From Candidatus Poseidoniia archaeon (lineage in GTDB: Archaea > Thermoplasmatota > Poseidoniia > MGIII > CG-Epi1), in assembly GCA_030748895.1 (NCBI GenBank), contig JASMLC010000008.1, positions 6,453 through 70,452 of the forward strand: 64,000 nucleotides of DNA, read 5' to 3'. Made by a program: the position numbers and the translations under genes. How positions within the stretch are numbered: position 1 is the stretch's first letter; each line of letters starts with the position of its first letter. The notes below the pieces were generated by a model. That model made no database searches. It saw only the letters and a program-made list of their open reading frames with translations, and was not told where the DNA came from. Below are positions 16,243 through 24,591 of the stretch, piece by piece.

Positions 16243-19075
16243 GCCGGTTCCCGGCCCACACCAGACTAGGCAGCACCAGAATTGCAATGGCAACCGAATA
16301 GACAATCGTCGCAGCAGTGATGATGCCGAAGTTGCGTACCAGCGGCATCGGGCTCAACAACAGCACCGCGAAACCAGCTACGGTCGTCAGCCCCGAAATC
16401 AGCAGCGCCGCACCAGTCTGGTGTATCGTATTCTCCAGCGCCGCCTGCTCACCCCGGTGTTGCGATTCCTCGCGATACCGTTCGACGATGTGGATAGCAT
16501 AATCAATGCCGAGACCAACCGTGAGCGCAGTGACCATCACCGTCATCACGTTGAGTGTGATTCCCAGCGCCGCCATCGTGCCCATAATCCAGATGGCAGC
16601 CAGGATTACCGGCAGGATATTGAGCAGTCCCAGCCCCGCATGGCGGTAGATGCCGACCAGCAGTACCGCCGCCAGGAATAGCGCCACTAGCGTCGAGGCA
16701 AGCTGGGTGTTCTGGATGGCATTGACCGTCGTAATCGTCAGGATATGGCCTCCGGTGAAGGACACCTCTGCCCCAGGGAAGCCGTCCTCCGGGACATCTT
16801 CGTGCAGCTGCACCAGCAACTGCTCCAGCCCCTCGTTATCCAGTTCGTTATTGCGCGTCGGCCCGACGAAAATGCGGACCACCGCCGCATCATACTCATC
16901 GGCAGTGTTACGGTGCAGGAGCTGCTGCGCCTGTTCGGCGTAGGTGGCGCCCAGGAAGACGTCCGCCACGTCGAGGTCGCGCTGCCACAAGTAGTCAAAA
17001 AGTTCCTCGATGTCGCCGTCGCTGGTCTGGCTGAAGCTGACAGCCTCATGCGTCAGGTTGAAGCTGTGGCGCAGCGACTGGACAAAGAGGAAGTCGCCAC
17101 TGCGGACCGCGATGTTCTCGACCAGCGCGTCATCACGCGTGTCATTGACGTGCGTGAACCGCAGGTGAGCTCGTGCGGCGCTTTCGGGGATAGTGACTGT
17201 GAAGGCGAAGCTGTCGGCAGTAGGTGAGCCGCTCCATGTATCTGCCTGATAGCTGACCGTGCCGCTCTGCATGCCAGTCGCGTTAAGCCAGGTGACGCTC
17301 ACCTCGAGTGTCAGGAGCGCCGGCGTGCCGGGGTGGTCGGTGGTCCATGCCACCTGCATTGTTTCGCGGGCAGGGCATGAGAAGGGGGCCGTCACCTGCC
17401 ATTCATGAGTCAGGTTGTTCCCGCTGGAAACCGAATATGACTCGGCGTCAATTGCTGTCTGCACCAGTGTCTGGATTGAATCTGCACGCGGTTCGGCACC
17501 CACCTGAATTATATAGGTGTCGTCGACAAAACCATATTCGCCTGCTCCGTCACCAAATTGCAGCTGACTCAGGTCGTCAAGGAATTCGCGGTAGGTCAGG
17601 TTGCCCTCAATCAGGATTTGCGACTGGGCGTAGCTGGCGCCACGGAAGTCGGTCTGGATGGAGCTGGCCGTGGACATTATTGGCAGGTCGTCCGAAAGGA
17701 AATCCTCGATTGAGAATGAAGTATCTAACTTGGTAGACCCCGCCAGCGCCACCAGCGTAATCACCGCGACCGACGCCAGGATTGTGAGCGGCCGCTGCTC
17801 GACTGCCATCGCCGCCCGGGCGATAGTCGCCTCGACCAGCTCGGGAGTATCATGCAGCGCGGCGGGAGTCGCACCGCGTGAGTCAAGCCATAATCGCAGC
17901 GATGAGTGGAAAAAGACCGTTAGCAGGAACGCAGCGGCAATGCCGAAGGCGCAAATGAGGCTGAAGTCCCGCACCGGCCCTACTCCGGCGGTAATGCCGG
18001 AGAGGAAGGCAATTACGGTAGTCAGCATCGCCAGCGTCAGCGCGCGTCCCGTGTGCTGTAACGATACTTCCATCGCGCCCGGGACCGAGCGGCCCAGATG
18101 CAGCTCCTCCTGATAGCGTCGACTGAGGTGGACCGCAAAGTCGATACCGAGGCCGACGACCAGCGGCATCACCGCCACATCGATGGCGGTCAGCTGGATT
18201 CCGACCAGCCCGGTAAAAGCGAACGTCCAGGTAACTGCCAGCGCCAGCGTCAGCAACGGCAGCAGGACGTAGGACCAGTGGCGGAAGCTGAACCAGAGCA
18301 GCAGCACTGTCATCACCAGCATCCCGGCGCCCATCATCAGGTTGGTCAGGCGGGTTGACTCGTCGACATCGTGCGCCAGCAGGTCCACCGAAAACGGCTC
18401 TGCTTCCAGCTCGGTTGCGTAGTCATTCCACTCCATCGCCAGCTCGCGCAGCTCGATTCCCACCTGCTTCTTCTGGTCGTTATCGAGCCCCGGTTCCATG
18501 TAGGCCAGAATGAGCGCTGCGGTTGCGTTCGGGCCGGGGCGGCACACGCCCTCCTCAGGGAACCAGAAACCGGTCCAGTCAAGGTCACGATGGACCAGTA
18601 CGTCAGTCACGAAATCAACGTCGGCGACAGAGTAGTTGCCGCCCTCGAGCGACCCCAGCGAATCATGCACCTGTTCCCAGGGACAGGCGTCCTGGCTCAC
18701 CGCGTCGAGCGACCTCCCACTATCGGCGAGCGCCTGGTCGAAGAAAGCGGCTACCGATACGACATTGGTGACGCCTGAAATTCGCTCCACACGCTGGTGC
18801 AGGTCGAGCATCTCGAGCAGCGCCGGTATCGTCAGGACGTTGTTCCGACCGCCGGCCGGTATCAGGTAGAGCTGCGCCACCTTGGATTCCTGTCCGAACA
18901 GCTCCTCGGTCCGTTCGTGATTAGCGACCGCCGGCGAATCAGGCAGGAACGCCTCGACGTCAGTGCTGAAGGAAACGTCCTGCAGGAACGGTGCCAGCAG
19001 CAGGGTAATCACGATGGTTGCCGCGACAATCTCGCGCGGGCGTTCGAGCGGCAGCCGAGCGGCACGGTCGAGCAT
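16208..19075 (-). CDS. RND superfamily exporter (HAE3/MMPL type)
   Basis: This 955-residue protein has two homologous halves, each with one span, a large extracytoplasmic domain and a five-helix sterol-sensing-like block. Diagnostic segments are VMPLVVGLGIDFAVHLSRRYQEE in half one and TALTVGLGIDYAIHIVERY in half two. The family exports lipids or hydrophobic compounds. Archaeal members' substrates are mostly unknown. ATG 19075 was chosen because the N-terminal span follows normally and a TATA-like box lies 23-31 nt upstream. The longer open frame to 19381 merely translates the 75-bp tandem repeat. The neighbouring cis-prenyltransferase hints at envelope lipid traffic. Confidence 0.85.
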   Translation of the reverse strand: MLDRAARLPLERPREIVAATIVITLLLAPFLQDVSFSTDVEAFLPDSPAVANHERTEELFGQESKVAQLYLIPAGGRNNVLTIPALLEMLDLHQRVERISGVTNVVSVAAFFDQALADSGRSLDAVSQDACPWEQVHDSLGSLEGGNYSVADVDFVTDVLVHRDLDWTGFWFPEEGVCRPGPNATAALILAYMEPGLDNDQKKQVGIELRELAMEWNDYATELEAEPFSVDLLAHDVDESTRLTNLMMGAGMLVMTVLLLWFSFRHWSYVLLPLLTLALAVTWTFAFTGLVGIQLTAIDVAVMPLVVGLGIDFAVHLSRRYQEELHLGRSVPGAMEVSLQHTGRALTLAMLTTVIAFLSGITAGVGPVRDFSLICAFGIAAAFLLTVFFHSSLRLWLDSRGATPAALHDTPELVEATIARAAMAVEQRPLTILASVAVITLVALAGSTKLDTSFSIEDFLSDDLPIMSTASSIQTDFRGASYAQSQILIEGNLTYREFLDDLSQLQFGDGAGEYGFVDDTYIIQVGAEPRADSIQTLVQTAIDAESYSVSSGNNLTHEWQVTAPFSCPARETMQVAWTTDHPGTPALLTLEVSVTWLNATGMQSGTVSYQADTWSGSPTADSFAFTVTIPESAARAHLRFTHVNDTRDDALVENIAVRSGDFLFVQSLRHSFNLTHEAVSFSQTSDGDIEELFDYLWQRDLDVADVFLGATYAEQAQQLLHRNTADEYDAAVVRIFVGPTRNNELDNEGLEQLLVQLHEDVPEDGFPGAEVSFTGGHILTITTVNAIQNTQLASTLVALFLAAVLLVGIYRHAGLGLLNILPVILAAIWIMGTMAALGITLNVMTVMVTALTVGLGIDYAIHIVERYREESQHRGEQAALENTIHQTGAALLISGLTTVAGFAVLLLSPMPLVRNFGIITAATIVYSVAIAILVLPSLVWAGNRLSEWVGQQRTG

Positions 19076-19097
19076 CGCCGCCGGCAGGCCGGCGTGG

Positions 19098-19106
19098 CTA
19101 ATAAGC
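19098..19106 (-). promoter_or_regulatory. TATA-like promoter for the RND gene
   Basis: The minus strand reads GCTTATTAG, 23-31 nt upstream of ATG 19075. It lies just outside the tandem repeat and supports the shorter start. Confidence 0.45.
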
Positions 19107-19112
19107 GTGTTC

Positions 19113-19272
19113 AGCGGCCGCGACGCCGTGCTGTGTAACAAGCGGTGACGCCAGGCTGCGCCGATGAGTGACCGGAGGGAGCGAATTAGCGGCCGCGACG
19201 CCGTGCTGTGTAACAAGCGGTGACGCCAGGCTGCGCCGATGAGCGACCGGAGGGAGCGAATTAGCGGCCGCG
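19113..19272. repeat. 75-bp tandem repeat (2.1 copies), family R2
   Basis: Two copies (19113-19187 and 19188-19262) differ at about one base, and a partial third copy begins at 19263 with AGCGGCCGCG. The unit begins AGCGGCCGCGACGCCGTGCT and ends CGGAGGGAGCGAATT. The repeat supplies the TAA stop of uppS at 19261-19263 and fills the space up to the RND promoter. A diverged copy lies at 49651-49762. Confidence 0.92.
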
Positions 19273-20040
19273 CCGTCGCTGCCGCTGCTGGTAGGCACGG
19301 ATGGCGCGCAGGAAGTCCACCTTGCGCAGCGCCGGCCAGTAGACGTCGGCAAAGTAGAACTCCGAGTAGGCGAGCTGCCACAGCAGGAAATTGCTGACCC
19401 GCTCCTCGCCCGAGGTGCGCAGGATCAGGTCGGGGTCGGGCAGGTCGCCGGTGTAGAGGTGGCGCGAGACCATTTCGGTATCAATCTCGTCGGGCGCCAG
19501 TTCTCCTGCCTGCACCTTGCGTGCCAGCTGGCGCATCGCCTGGATGATTTCCTGGCGGCCACCGTAGGCGACGGCGATGTTGTAGCGGTAATCTTTGTAG
19601 TGCGCCGTCTTTTCCTCGGCGTACGCGATTGCATCGCGCACCCGCTCCGGCAGCAGCTCGCGGTGCCCCAGCGCGCAGACCCGCACGCGGCTGCCGTGGA
19701 TACGGGGGTCGTCGCCCACCTGCCGGAACGCGTCGGCGAAGAGATTCATTAGCGTCTCGAGCTCTTCCTTCGGGCGGTCGAGGTTCTCGGTCGAAAAGGC
19801 GTAGACCGTCAGGACGCGAATGCCCAGTTCCTGGCACCACTCCATCATCTCCTCCAGCTTGCCACGCCCGCGCAGATGGCCTTCGAACGGCGCGAGGCCA
19901 AGCTGCTCGGCGAAGCGGCGGTTGCCGTCCATGATGACCGCCAGATGGTGCGGCAGCGGCTCCTTACGCAGGTTGCGCACCAGTCGTTTCTGGTAGAGCG
20001 AATAGACCGGCCCCAGCAGTCGCCCCAGCCTGAAGAACAC
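19261..20040 (-). CDS. uppS: cis-Prenyltransferase (undecaprenyl/dolichyl diphosphate synthase family)
   Basis: This 259-residue enzyme condenses isopentenyl diphosphate in cis to make polyprenyl diphosphates, in archaea the dolichol-type carriers for glycosylation. Signatures are HLAVIMDGNRRFAEQLG with the catalytic Asp, HLRGRGKLEEMMEWCQELG, LTVYAFSTEN, and the substrate-binding DPDLILRTSGEERVSNFLLWQLAYSEFYF. Start GTG 20040 matches the family N-terminus and sits 24.5 nt from a shared symmetric TATA box. The frame is open upstream to 20481 but there overlaps the divergent methyltransferase gene. The stop codon lies inside the R2 repeat, so the Arg-rich last residues may have been altered by it. 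Confidence 0.93.
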   Translation of the reverse strand: MFFRLGRLLGPVYSLYQKRLVRNLRKEPLPHHLAVIMDGNRRFAEQLGLAPFEGHLRGRGKLEEMMEWCQELGIRVLTVYAFSTENLDRPKEELETLMNLFADAFRQVGDDPRIHGSRVRVCALGHRELLPERVRDAIAYAEEKTAHYKDYRYNIAVAYGGRQEIIQAMRQLARKVQAGELAPDEIDTEMVSRHLYTGDLPDPDLILRTSGEERVSNFLLWQLAYSEFYFADVYWPALRKVDFLRAIRAYQQRQRRRGR

Positions 20041-20060
20041 GGCGCGGCACCTTCGCGACC

Positions 20061-20068
20061 CATATATG
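20061..20068. promoter_or_regulatory. Shared bidirectional TATA box (CATATATG)
   Basis: This perfect 8-bp palindrome is centred at 20064.5, exactly 24.5 nt from the uppS GTG (20040) on one side and from the methyltransferase ATG (20089) on the other. One TATA box probably serves both directions. Confidence 0.6.
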
Positions 20069-20088
20069 AAGCCGGCCGCTCCCGCCAC

Positions 20089-21129
20089 ATGGCAGGCGAG
20101 TGGGTCTTCGAGCTGGGCGGCGAGCAGCCGCAACTGGCGCACGCCGAGCTCGATGAACTGCTGACGGCGGCCGGCTGTGCGCCCGCTTTCACCGAGGCAG
20201 ACGGCCTGCGGCTGCGCTGCACCCTCGCACAGCCGCCACCGACCGGGCTGCTGGCGCGGCTGGGGATGGTGCGCAGCGGCGGCGAATTCGCCGCCGCTGG
20301 CTCGCTGACGGAGCTGGAAACGGCGGCGGTCGCCATCGACTTGGGCGGCGCGCGTTTTGCGGTGCGCTGCGCGCCCGGTGCGCTCAACCCGCAGGCGGTC
20401 AACCGGCGGCTCGGTGCCGCGCTGGCGAAGCACGGCCGCGTCGACCTCGAGCAGCCTGAAATCACGGTGCGCGTTTTCCAAGGCGACGCGCTCGAGTTAA
20501 TGCTCGAGCGCGAGCCGACCGGCTACCGCCGCTGCCTCGAACATCACCTGAACCGGCGGCCGCGCTTTGCGCCGGTCTCGCTGCCGCCACGGCTGGCGCG
20601 TGCGATGGTAAATCTGGCGCTCCCGTCAGGCGCTGCGGCAGGCGCTGCGGCAGGCGCCGAAGGCGATACTGCAGTCGCGGCCCCAACAGGCGACGGGCAA
20701 CTGCTCGACCCGTTCTGCGGCACCGGGGGGTTGCTGATTGAGGCGGCCGACTGCGGGCTGGCGGCGAGCGGCGGCGACTTCGACGGCGAGATGGTCGCCG
20801 CGACGCGCGAAAACCTGCAGCACTTTGGCTTCGCTGCGGAACTGGAGCAGGGCGACGCGGCCGCCGTGGTGCAGCGCGTGCGGCCGGCGGCAATCGCGAC
20901 CGACCCGCCCTACGGCCGCTCCGCGTCGACCGCGCGCGAGCCGCTCAGTGAGCTGCTCGCGCGCTTCGGCGCCGCCTGCGCGGAGGCGCTGCCGGCCGGC
21001 GGGCGGCTGGTGCTGGCGCTGCCCGATCCGGCGCTGCTGCCGCAGGCGGGCTTCAGCGAGCTGTTCCGCTGCGAGTGGTATGTCCACGGGTCGCTGACGC
21101 GGCACCTGCTGCTGCTCGAGCGCGACTAG
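20089..21129 (+). CDS. Trm11/TrmG10-like tRNA guanosine N2-methyltransferase
   Basis: This 346-residue protein has an N-terminal THUMP-like region (about 1-150) and a Rossmann methyltransferase domain. The fold's motifs are present: LLDPFCGTGGLLIEAA (AdoMet loop) and ATDPPYGRSAS, the catalytic DPPY motif of N2-guanosine methylases. The usual target of this family is G10 of tRNA. An Ala/Gly-rich insert of about 22 residues (AAGAAAGAEGDTAVAAPTG), coded by dispersed element R1, lies just before the DPFCGTGG motif where relatives have a short loop. ATG 20089 fits the TATA spacing. The 3' end overlaps the convergent PKD gene by 4 nt. Confidence 0.86.
   Translation: MAGEWVFELGGEQPQLAHAELDELLTAAGCAPAFTEADGLRLRCTLAQPPPTGLLARLGMVRSGGEFAAAGSLTELETAAVAIDLGGARFAVRCAPGALNPQAVNRRLGAALAKHGRVDLEQPEITVRVFQGDALELMLEREPTGYRRCLEHHLNRRPRFAPVSLPPRLARAMVNLALPSGAAAGAAAGAEGDTAVAAPTGDGQLLDPFCGTGGLLIEAADCGLAASGGDFDGEMVAATRENLQHFGFAAELEQGDAAAVVQRVRPAAIATDPPYGRSASTAREPLSELLARFGAACAEALPAGGRLVLALPDPALLPQAGFSELFRCEWYVHGSLTRHLLLLERD
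20622..20697 (+). repeat. Dispersed hairpin element R1, copy A (inside the methyltransferase gene)
   Basis: This copy starts CCCGTCAGGCGCTGCGG and ends CCCCAACAGGCGACGGG, giving CCCGTC/GACGGG inverted ends. It carries a 12-bp internal duplication (CAGGCGCTGCGG). The core GCAGTCGCGGCCCCAACAGG is shared with the copies at 28475 and 49528, and more weakly with the one at 23063. It is read through in frame. Confidence 0.85.
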
Positions 21130-21851
21130 TACTCGACGCGAATCGAGAGCTCGTAGGACATCGCGCCCGCGGTAGCCTCGATACGCCAGATCCAGTCACC
21201 AACACTATCGACCTGCCCACCAGAGAACTCCACTGAGAAACTGCCCTCGTTGTAGGTGTTGTTGAAAATCTCATCGCCGGTACCGTTGAAGACGGAAATG
21301 CTCACCTCCGAAGTGGTGAGGGTGCGCTCGTCAGTCAGGTTCCAGCCCAGCTCTACCCGCGTGCTATCGGCCTCGACCGGGAACTGCTGCTCTTCGGAGT
21401 TGCAGCCGCCCCCAGTAAGCTGGCACTGGACACCGCCCGAGCGTTCATCAGTGTAGGCGCTCGAGTCGCTGGAAACCGTCACCTGCACGATATCTGAATC
21501 AGTCGCGTTGGCAGGGTCGCTGACGGTGAGGGTTACCGAGTAGCTACCCTCCGCTTCCCAAGTGTAGGTGGTCATCAGTCCCGAAGAAGTATTGCCGTCG
21601 CCGAAATCCCAGTTGTAGACTAGCGGGTCACCGTCGGAATCGCTTGAGAGGTGACCCGATAGTGAAAGTTCCTCGCCAACCCCGACCTTACCGTTGGCCG
21701 GCTCCATCACAATCCTGGCGGTGGGGGTGTGGTTGACCTGTTCCTCCTCGTCGCCATCGTCAGCCTCGAGGACAAGGAACCAGTATCCTGCGCCAGCGCC
21801 AGCGCCGGCGACGAGGAGCAGCAGCAGGATTATCAGGCTCAGCTTCTTCAC
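21126..21851 (-). CDS. Membrane-anchored PKD-domain protein
   Basis: This 241-residue protein starts with a hydrophobic anchor (about 4-27) followed by an acidic linker. One PKD domain (about 42-128) is marked by NWDFGDGNTSSG, TYTWEAEGSYSVTLTVSD. A second beta-sandwich domain (about 130-241) contains a probable disulfide pair (VQCQLTGGGCNS). PKD domains usually mediate surface adhesion or serve as spacers. No enzyme domain is attached, so it is probably a cell-surface protein. Start GTG 21851 is followed by a TATA box at the right spacing and yields the signal anchor directly. Confidence 0.75.
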   Translation of the reverse strand: MKKLSLIILLLLLVAGAGAGAGYWFLVLEADDGDEEEQVNHTPTARIVMEPANGKVGVGEELSLSGHLSSDSDGDPLVYNWDFGDGNTSSGLMTTYTWEAEGSYSVTLTVSDPANATDSDIVQVTVSSDSSAYTDERSGGVQCQLTGGGCNSEEQQFPVEADSTRVELGWNLTDERTLTTSEVSISVFNGTGDEIFNNTYNEGSFSVEFSGGQVDSVGDWIWRIEATAGAMSYELSIRVEY

Positions 21852-21874
21852 GTGATTGTGCGACTATACCCCGG

Positions 21875-21882
21875 CTATATAG
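21875..21882 (-). promoter_or_regulatory. TATA box for the PKD gene
   Basis: CTATATAG is palindromic and lies 24-31 nt upstream of GTG 21851 on the minus strand. Confidence 0.55.
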
Positions 21883-21924
21883 AATTGTCACCCCCGACGG
21901 GAGGACTGCGTTCCTGAAGGAAAG

Positions 21925-21934
21925 CATATAAATA
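21925..21934 (+). promoter_or_regulatory. Strong TATA box for the ribosomal/RNAP operon
   Basis: CATATAAATA is the best TATA match in the window. It lies 46-55 nt before the TTG of rps13, leaving a leader of about 25 nt with the Shine-Dalgarno sequence GGGAGGA (21969-21975). It is the likely promoter for S13-S4-S11-Rpo3 and possibly the tRNA. Confidence 0.65.
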
Positions 21935-21979
21935 GGGGTCTAGACTGCCGCCAACTCCTGAGTCCTCAGGGAGGAATAT

Positions 21980-22438
21980 TTGGCCGAAGATAGCGAATTC
22001 AAATACATAGTCCGCATTGCAGAAACGGACATCCCCGGAGAGCAGAAGCTGGCGTATGCGTTGCCCTCCATCAAAGGCATTGGGCAGCGCATCAGCAACG
22101 CGCTGATTAGCCAGCTGAAACTTAACCCTGCGCGACCGGCTGGAGAGCTGGATGACGAGGACGTCGCCCGACTGGAAGAGGCCATTCGCAGCGCTGCCGG
22201 AAGCGTCCCGGCCTGGCTCACGAACCGGCAACGGGACTATGACTCGGGCGAGGACATGCATCAGGTAAGCATAGAGCTGAAGATGACACAGGAAGAAGAC
22301 ATTAATCGACTAAAGAAAATCAAGTGCTATCGCGGCGTACGGCACGCCTCGGGGCATAAGGTCCGCGGCCAGCGCACATACTCCAACGGACGACATGGTC
22401 TGGCTCTGGGCGTCAGCCGCAAGAAGATTAGTAAGTAG
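21980..22438 (+). CDS. rps13: 30S ribosomal protein S13
   Basis: This 152-residue small-subunit head protein contacts tRNA and the large subunit. Archaeal S13 features are YIVRIAETDIPGEQKLAYAL at the N-terminus, the helix-hairpin-helix IKGIGQRISNAL, and the basic C-terminus with KKIKCYRGVRHASGHKVRGQ and TYSNGR. The start is TTG 21980, with GGGAGGA six bases upstream. It heads the conserved archaeal order S13-S4-S11-RNAP subunit D, and the next ATG is 4 nt past its stop. Confidence 0.96.
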   Translation: MAEDSEFKYIVRIAETDIPGEQKLAYALPSIKGIGQRISNALISQLKLNPARPAGELDDEDVARLEEAIRSAAGSVPAWLTNRQRDYDSGEDMHQVSIELKMTQEEDINRLKKIKCYRGVRHASGHKVRGQRTYSNGRHGLALGVSRKKISK

Positions 22439-22442
22439 AATT

Positions 22443-23234
22443 ATGGGCGACCCGAGATTTCCCCGCAAGCATTACGATACTCCATCGCACCCCTGGCAGA
22501 AGGAGCGCATCGAGAAGGAGAGTGCGCTGGTCCACCAGTACGGACTCAAGAACAAGCGCGAAATCTGGAAGGCCGGTACAAGGGTGCGGCAGATGCGACA
22601 GCAGGCACGAAAACTCACCGCCACCGCCTCGGAGCAGGCGCAGAAGGAACGCAGGCTGTTGCTCGGCCGACTAGACCGGCTCGGACTGCTCGACCGCGGT
22701 TCCGACCTGGAGGACGTGCTGCGCATGGATGTCGAAAAGCTGCTTGACCGGCGACTACAAACGCAAGTTTACCTGCAGGGACTCGCTTCTACACCGAAAC
22801 AGTCACGGCAACTGATTACGCACGGCCACATCACCATCGATGGCGCCGTAGCACGGGTTCCCGGCATGCTGGTCACCCGCATGCAGGAGAAGCAGATTGC
22901 CTACTTCAGCGGCTCGCCGCTCATGAGCGACCTCCACCCGGTCCGGCCCAAGCCGCGCACCGACGCCGATTTCGACACAGAGCCGGCAGAGGACGAGGCA
23001 CCAGCGGCCCCGGCAGCGGAAGAGAAGGCTAAAGCCTCCGACGAGAAACAGGCGGAAGCACCGGCAGGCGCCGGAAGCGATGCCGCAGTCGCGACCTCAA
23101 CCGACGAGGCGAAGCCAAAGGCGAAGAAGACTGCTGCTAAAAAGAAGGAAAAACCCGCTGCAAAGGCTGAAAAATCAGCGGCTAAAAAATCAGCTAAACC
23201 TGCCCCGAAGGCCGCCAGCGAGGAGAAGAAATGA
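22443..23234 (+). CDS. rps4: 30S ribosomal protein S4 with long Ala/Lys-rich tail
   Basis: This 263-residue primary 16S rRNA-binding protein begins [20 protein letters not shown], typical of archaeal S4. An S4 RNA-binding domain with [17 protein letters not shown] and [11 protein letters not shown] lies at about 105-150. From about residue 172 to the end is a low-complexity tail of acidic/Ala then Lys/Ala repeats ([18 protein letters not shown]), making it clearly longer than the usual 170-190 residues. Part of the tail ([13 protein letters not shown]) is encoded by a copy of dispersed element R1. Start ATG 22443 follows the S13 stop. The frame upstream to 22395 is S13 shadow. Confidence 0.95.
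   Translation: MGDPRFPRKHYDTPSHPWQKERIEKESALVHQYGLKNKREIWKAGTRVRQMRQQARKLTATASEQAQKERRLLLGRLDRLGLLDRGSDLEDVLRMDVEKLLDRRLQTQVYLQGLASTPKQSRQLITHGHITIDGAVARVPGMLVTRMQEKQIAYFSGSPLMSDLHPVRPKPRTDADFDTEPAEDEAPAAPAAEEKAKASDEKQAEAPAGAGSDAAVATSTDEAKPKAKKTAAKKKEKPAAKAEKSAAKKSAKPAPKAASEEKK
23063..23105 (+). repeat. Dispersed element R1, copy D (diverged, inside rps4)
   Basis: The stretch beginning GGCAGGCGCCGGAAGCGATG and continuing CCGCAGTCGCGACCTCAAC matches the R1 core with a few substitutions, in the same orientation and reading frame as copy A. It is the weakest of the four copies. Confidence 0.6.
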
Positions 23235-23620
23235 GCAGTGAACGCTGGGCCGTAGCGCACATCTTTGCGTCGCATAACAACGTCATTATCACCGTCACCG
23301 ACGCCACGGGCGCGGAGACCATCGCCAAGTGCTCGGGCGGCATGGTCGTCCGGGCACAGCGCGAGGAATCGCGCCCCCACGCGGCGATGCTTGCCGCCAA
23401 CCAAGTCGCCGACACCCTCAAGGAGCGCGGTATCGGGCAGGTACAGGTGCGGCTACGCGGCGCTGGCGGCAAGCGGGGCGGCAACCCCGGACCGGGCGCA
23501 CAGGCAGCCATCCGGGCGCTGACGCGCGCCGGCATCCTGATTACGCGCATCGACGACGTTACGCCGATTCCGCACGACGGCGGTAAGCCTAAAGGCGGGC
23601 GCCGTGGGCGGAGGGTCTGA
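23231..23620 (+). CDS. rps11: 30S ribosomal protein S11
   Basis: This 129-residue platform protein is near the mRNA exit. It shows the canonical S11 pattern: [70 protein letters not shown] and a C-terminal GGRRGRRV. Its ATG overlaps the rps4 stop (ATGA) and its stop overlaps the rpoD start, so translation is coupled within the operon. Confidence 0.97.
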   Translation: MSSERWAVAHIFASHNNVIITVTDATGAETIAKCSGGMVVRAQREESRPHAAMLAANQVADTLKERGIGQVQVRLRGAGGKRGGNPGPGAQAAIRALTRAGILITRIDDVTPIPHDGGKPKGGRRGRRV

Positions 23621-24471
23621 TGAAGCTTAACGTCAGGGAACTCCGCGCCGATTACACCCTGCTCGAGTTCGAGGAGGTGAACTACTCGTTCCTCAACTCG
23701 CTGCGCCGTTCGCTGATCGCGATGGTGCCCTGCCTCGGAATCCACGAGGTCGACTTCCACATGGGGGCACTCGGCTCCTGGACTGACGAGGAAGGCGAAG
23801 AGCGCGAGTATGAATCCATCAGCGCCATGTTCAACGAAATCGTGGCGCACCGGCTGGGTATGCTGCCGGTCCCGACCGACTCAGCGACCATCGCTGCCTT
23901 TGGCGCGGCGCTGGACGACCCGGAGCAGCAGCCGGAAATCATGTATTCGCTCCACAAGCAGGGACCCTGCACAGTCTACTCGGGCGACCTGGAGCCGGTC
24001 AACGGCGACAAGTCACTCGCGATTCCCGACCCGCACATTCCCATCGTCAAACTGGGCGAGGGACAGGCCATTCTGGTCTACGCCCGCGCCATCATCGGTA
24101 CCGGCTCCCGGCACGCCAAATGGCAGGCTGCCGTTGCGCCTCGCTTCTACGAAGCGCAAACCGTGAAAATCAGTGGCAGCCGCGCCAAGGAGCTGGTTGA
24201 GACTGCCGGCACCGGCGGCTTCAAGAAAAGCGGTAAGGCTCAGGTCCTCAAAGACCCGGCCAAAGCGTACCAGGCCATCCGCAACCTGCGGCGGTACCAC
24301 GACGACCCCAAGGCCGAGGAGGCCATTGAGGTCGAAACGCTGACCGACCACTACCTCTTCGAGTTCGAGACCAACGGTGCCGTGAGCGCCAAACTGGCGC
24401 TGGAGCAAGCCCTTAAAGCACTCGATTCGCACTGCGCCGAGTTCGTTGCCGGCCTCGAAGCGGCAGCCTGA
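23620..24471 (+). CDS. rpoD: DNA-directed RNA polymerase subunit D (Rpo3)
   Basis: This 283-residue assembly-platform subunit of archaeal RNA polymerase corresponds to Rpb3/alpha. N-terminal features are SFLNSLRRSLIAMVPCLGIHEVDF and MFNEIVAHRLGMLPVPTD. The insert domain contains PHIPIVKLGEGQ and a following GTGSRHAKWQAA. The C-terminal dimerisation helix ends in a short Ala tail. No 4Fe-4S-type cysteine cluster is seen in the insert domain. Its TGA is followed directly, with no spacer, by tRNA-Leu. The usual downstream partner L18e is not present. Confidence 0.95.
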   Translation: MKLNVRELRADYTLLEFEEVNYSFLNSLRRSLIAMVPCLGIHEVDFHMGALGSWTDEEGEEREYESISAMFNEIVAHRLGMLPVPTDSATIAAFGAALDDPEQQPEIMYSLHKQGPCTVYSGDLEPVNGDKSLAIPDPHIPIVKLGEGQAILVYARAIIGTGSRHAKWQAAVAPRFYEAQTVKISGSRAKELVETAGTGGFKKSGKAQVLKDPAKAYQAIRNLRRYHDDPKAEEAIEVETLTDHYLFEFETNGAVSAKLALEQALKALDSHCAEFVAGLEAAA

Positions 24472-24559
24472 GCGGGGGTCGCATAGCATGGCCAATTGCG
24501 CCAGGTTGAGGGCCTGGTCCTTTAGAGGTACGAGGGTTCAAATCCCTCCCCCCGCACCA
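24472..24559 (+). tRNA. tRNA-Leu(GAG) with encoded CCA
   Basis: Acceptor stem GCGGGGG/CCCCCGC (24472-24478 and 24549-24555) carries discriminator A and an encoded CCA at 24557-24559. Anticodon stem CCAGG/CCTGG (24501-24505 and 24513-24517) frames loop TTGAGGG, giving anticodon GAG at 24508-24510. The T arm is GAGGG-TTCAAAT-CCCTC. The variable region of about 14 nt can form a CCT/AGG arm, as expected for a class II leucine tRNA. The gene begins at the base after the rpoD stop. Confidence 0.92.
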
Positions 24560-24591
24560 CCATCACAATGTTGTTTTTGGTCAAGGTTTTA

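Noticed and set aside
19113-19272. CRISPR array
   Set aside because: The copies are directly contiguous without unique spacers, the unit is 75 bp, and no cas genes are near.
19076-19381. Longer N-terminus for the RND exporter
   Set aside because: The extra residues are a translation of the 75-bp tandem repeat and of antisense uppS. ATG 19075 has a correctly spaced TATA box.
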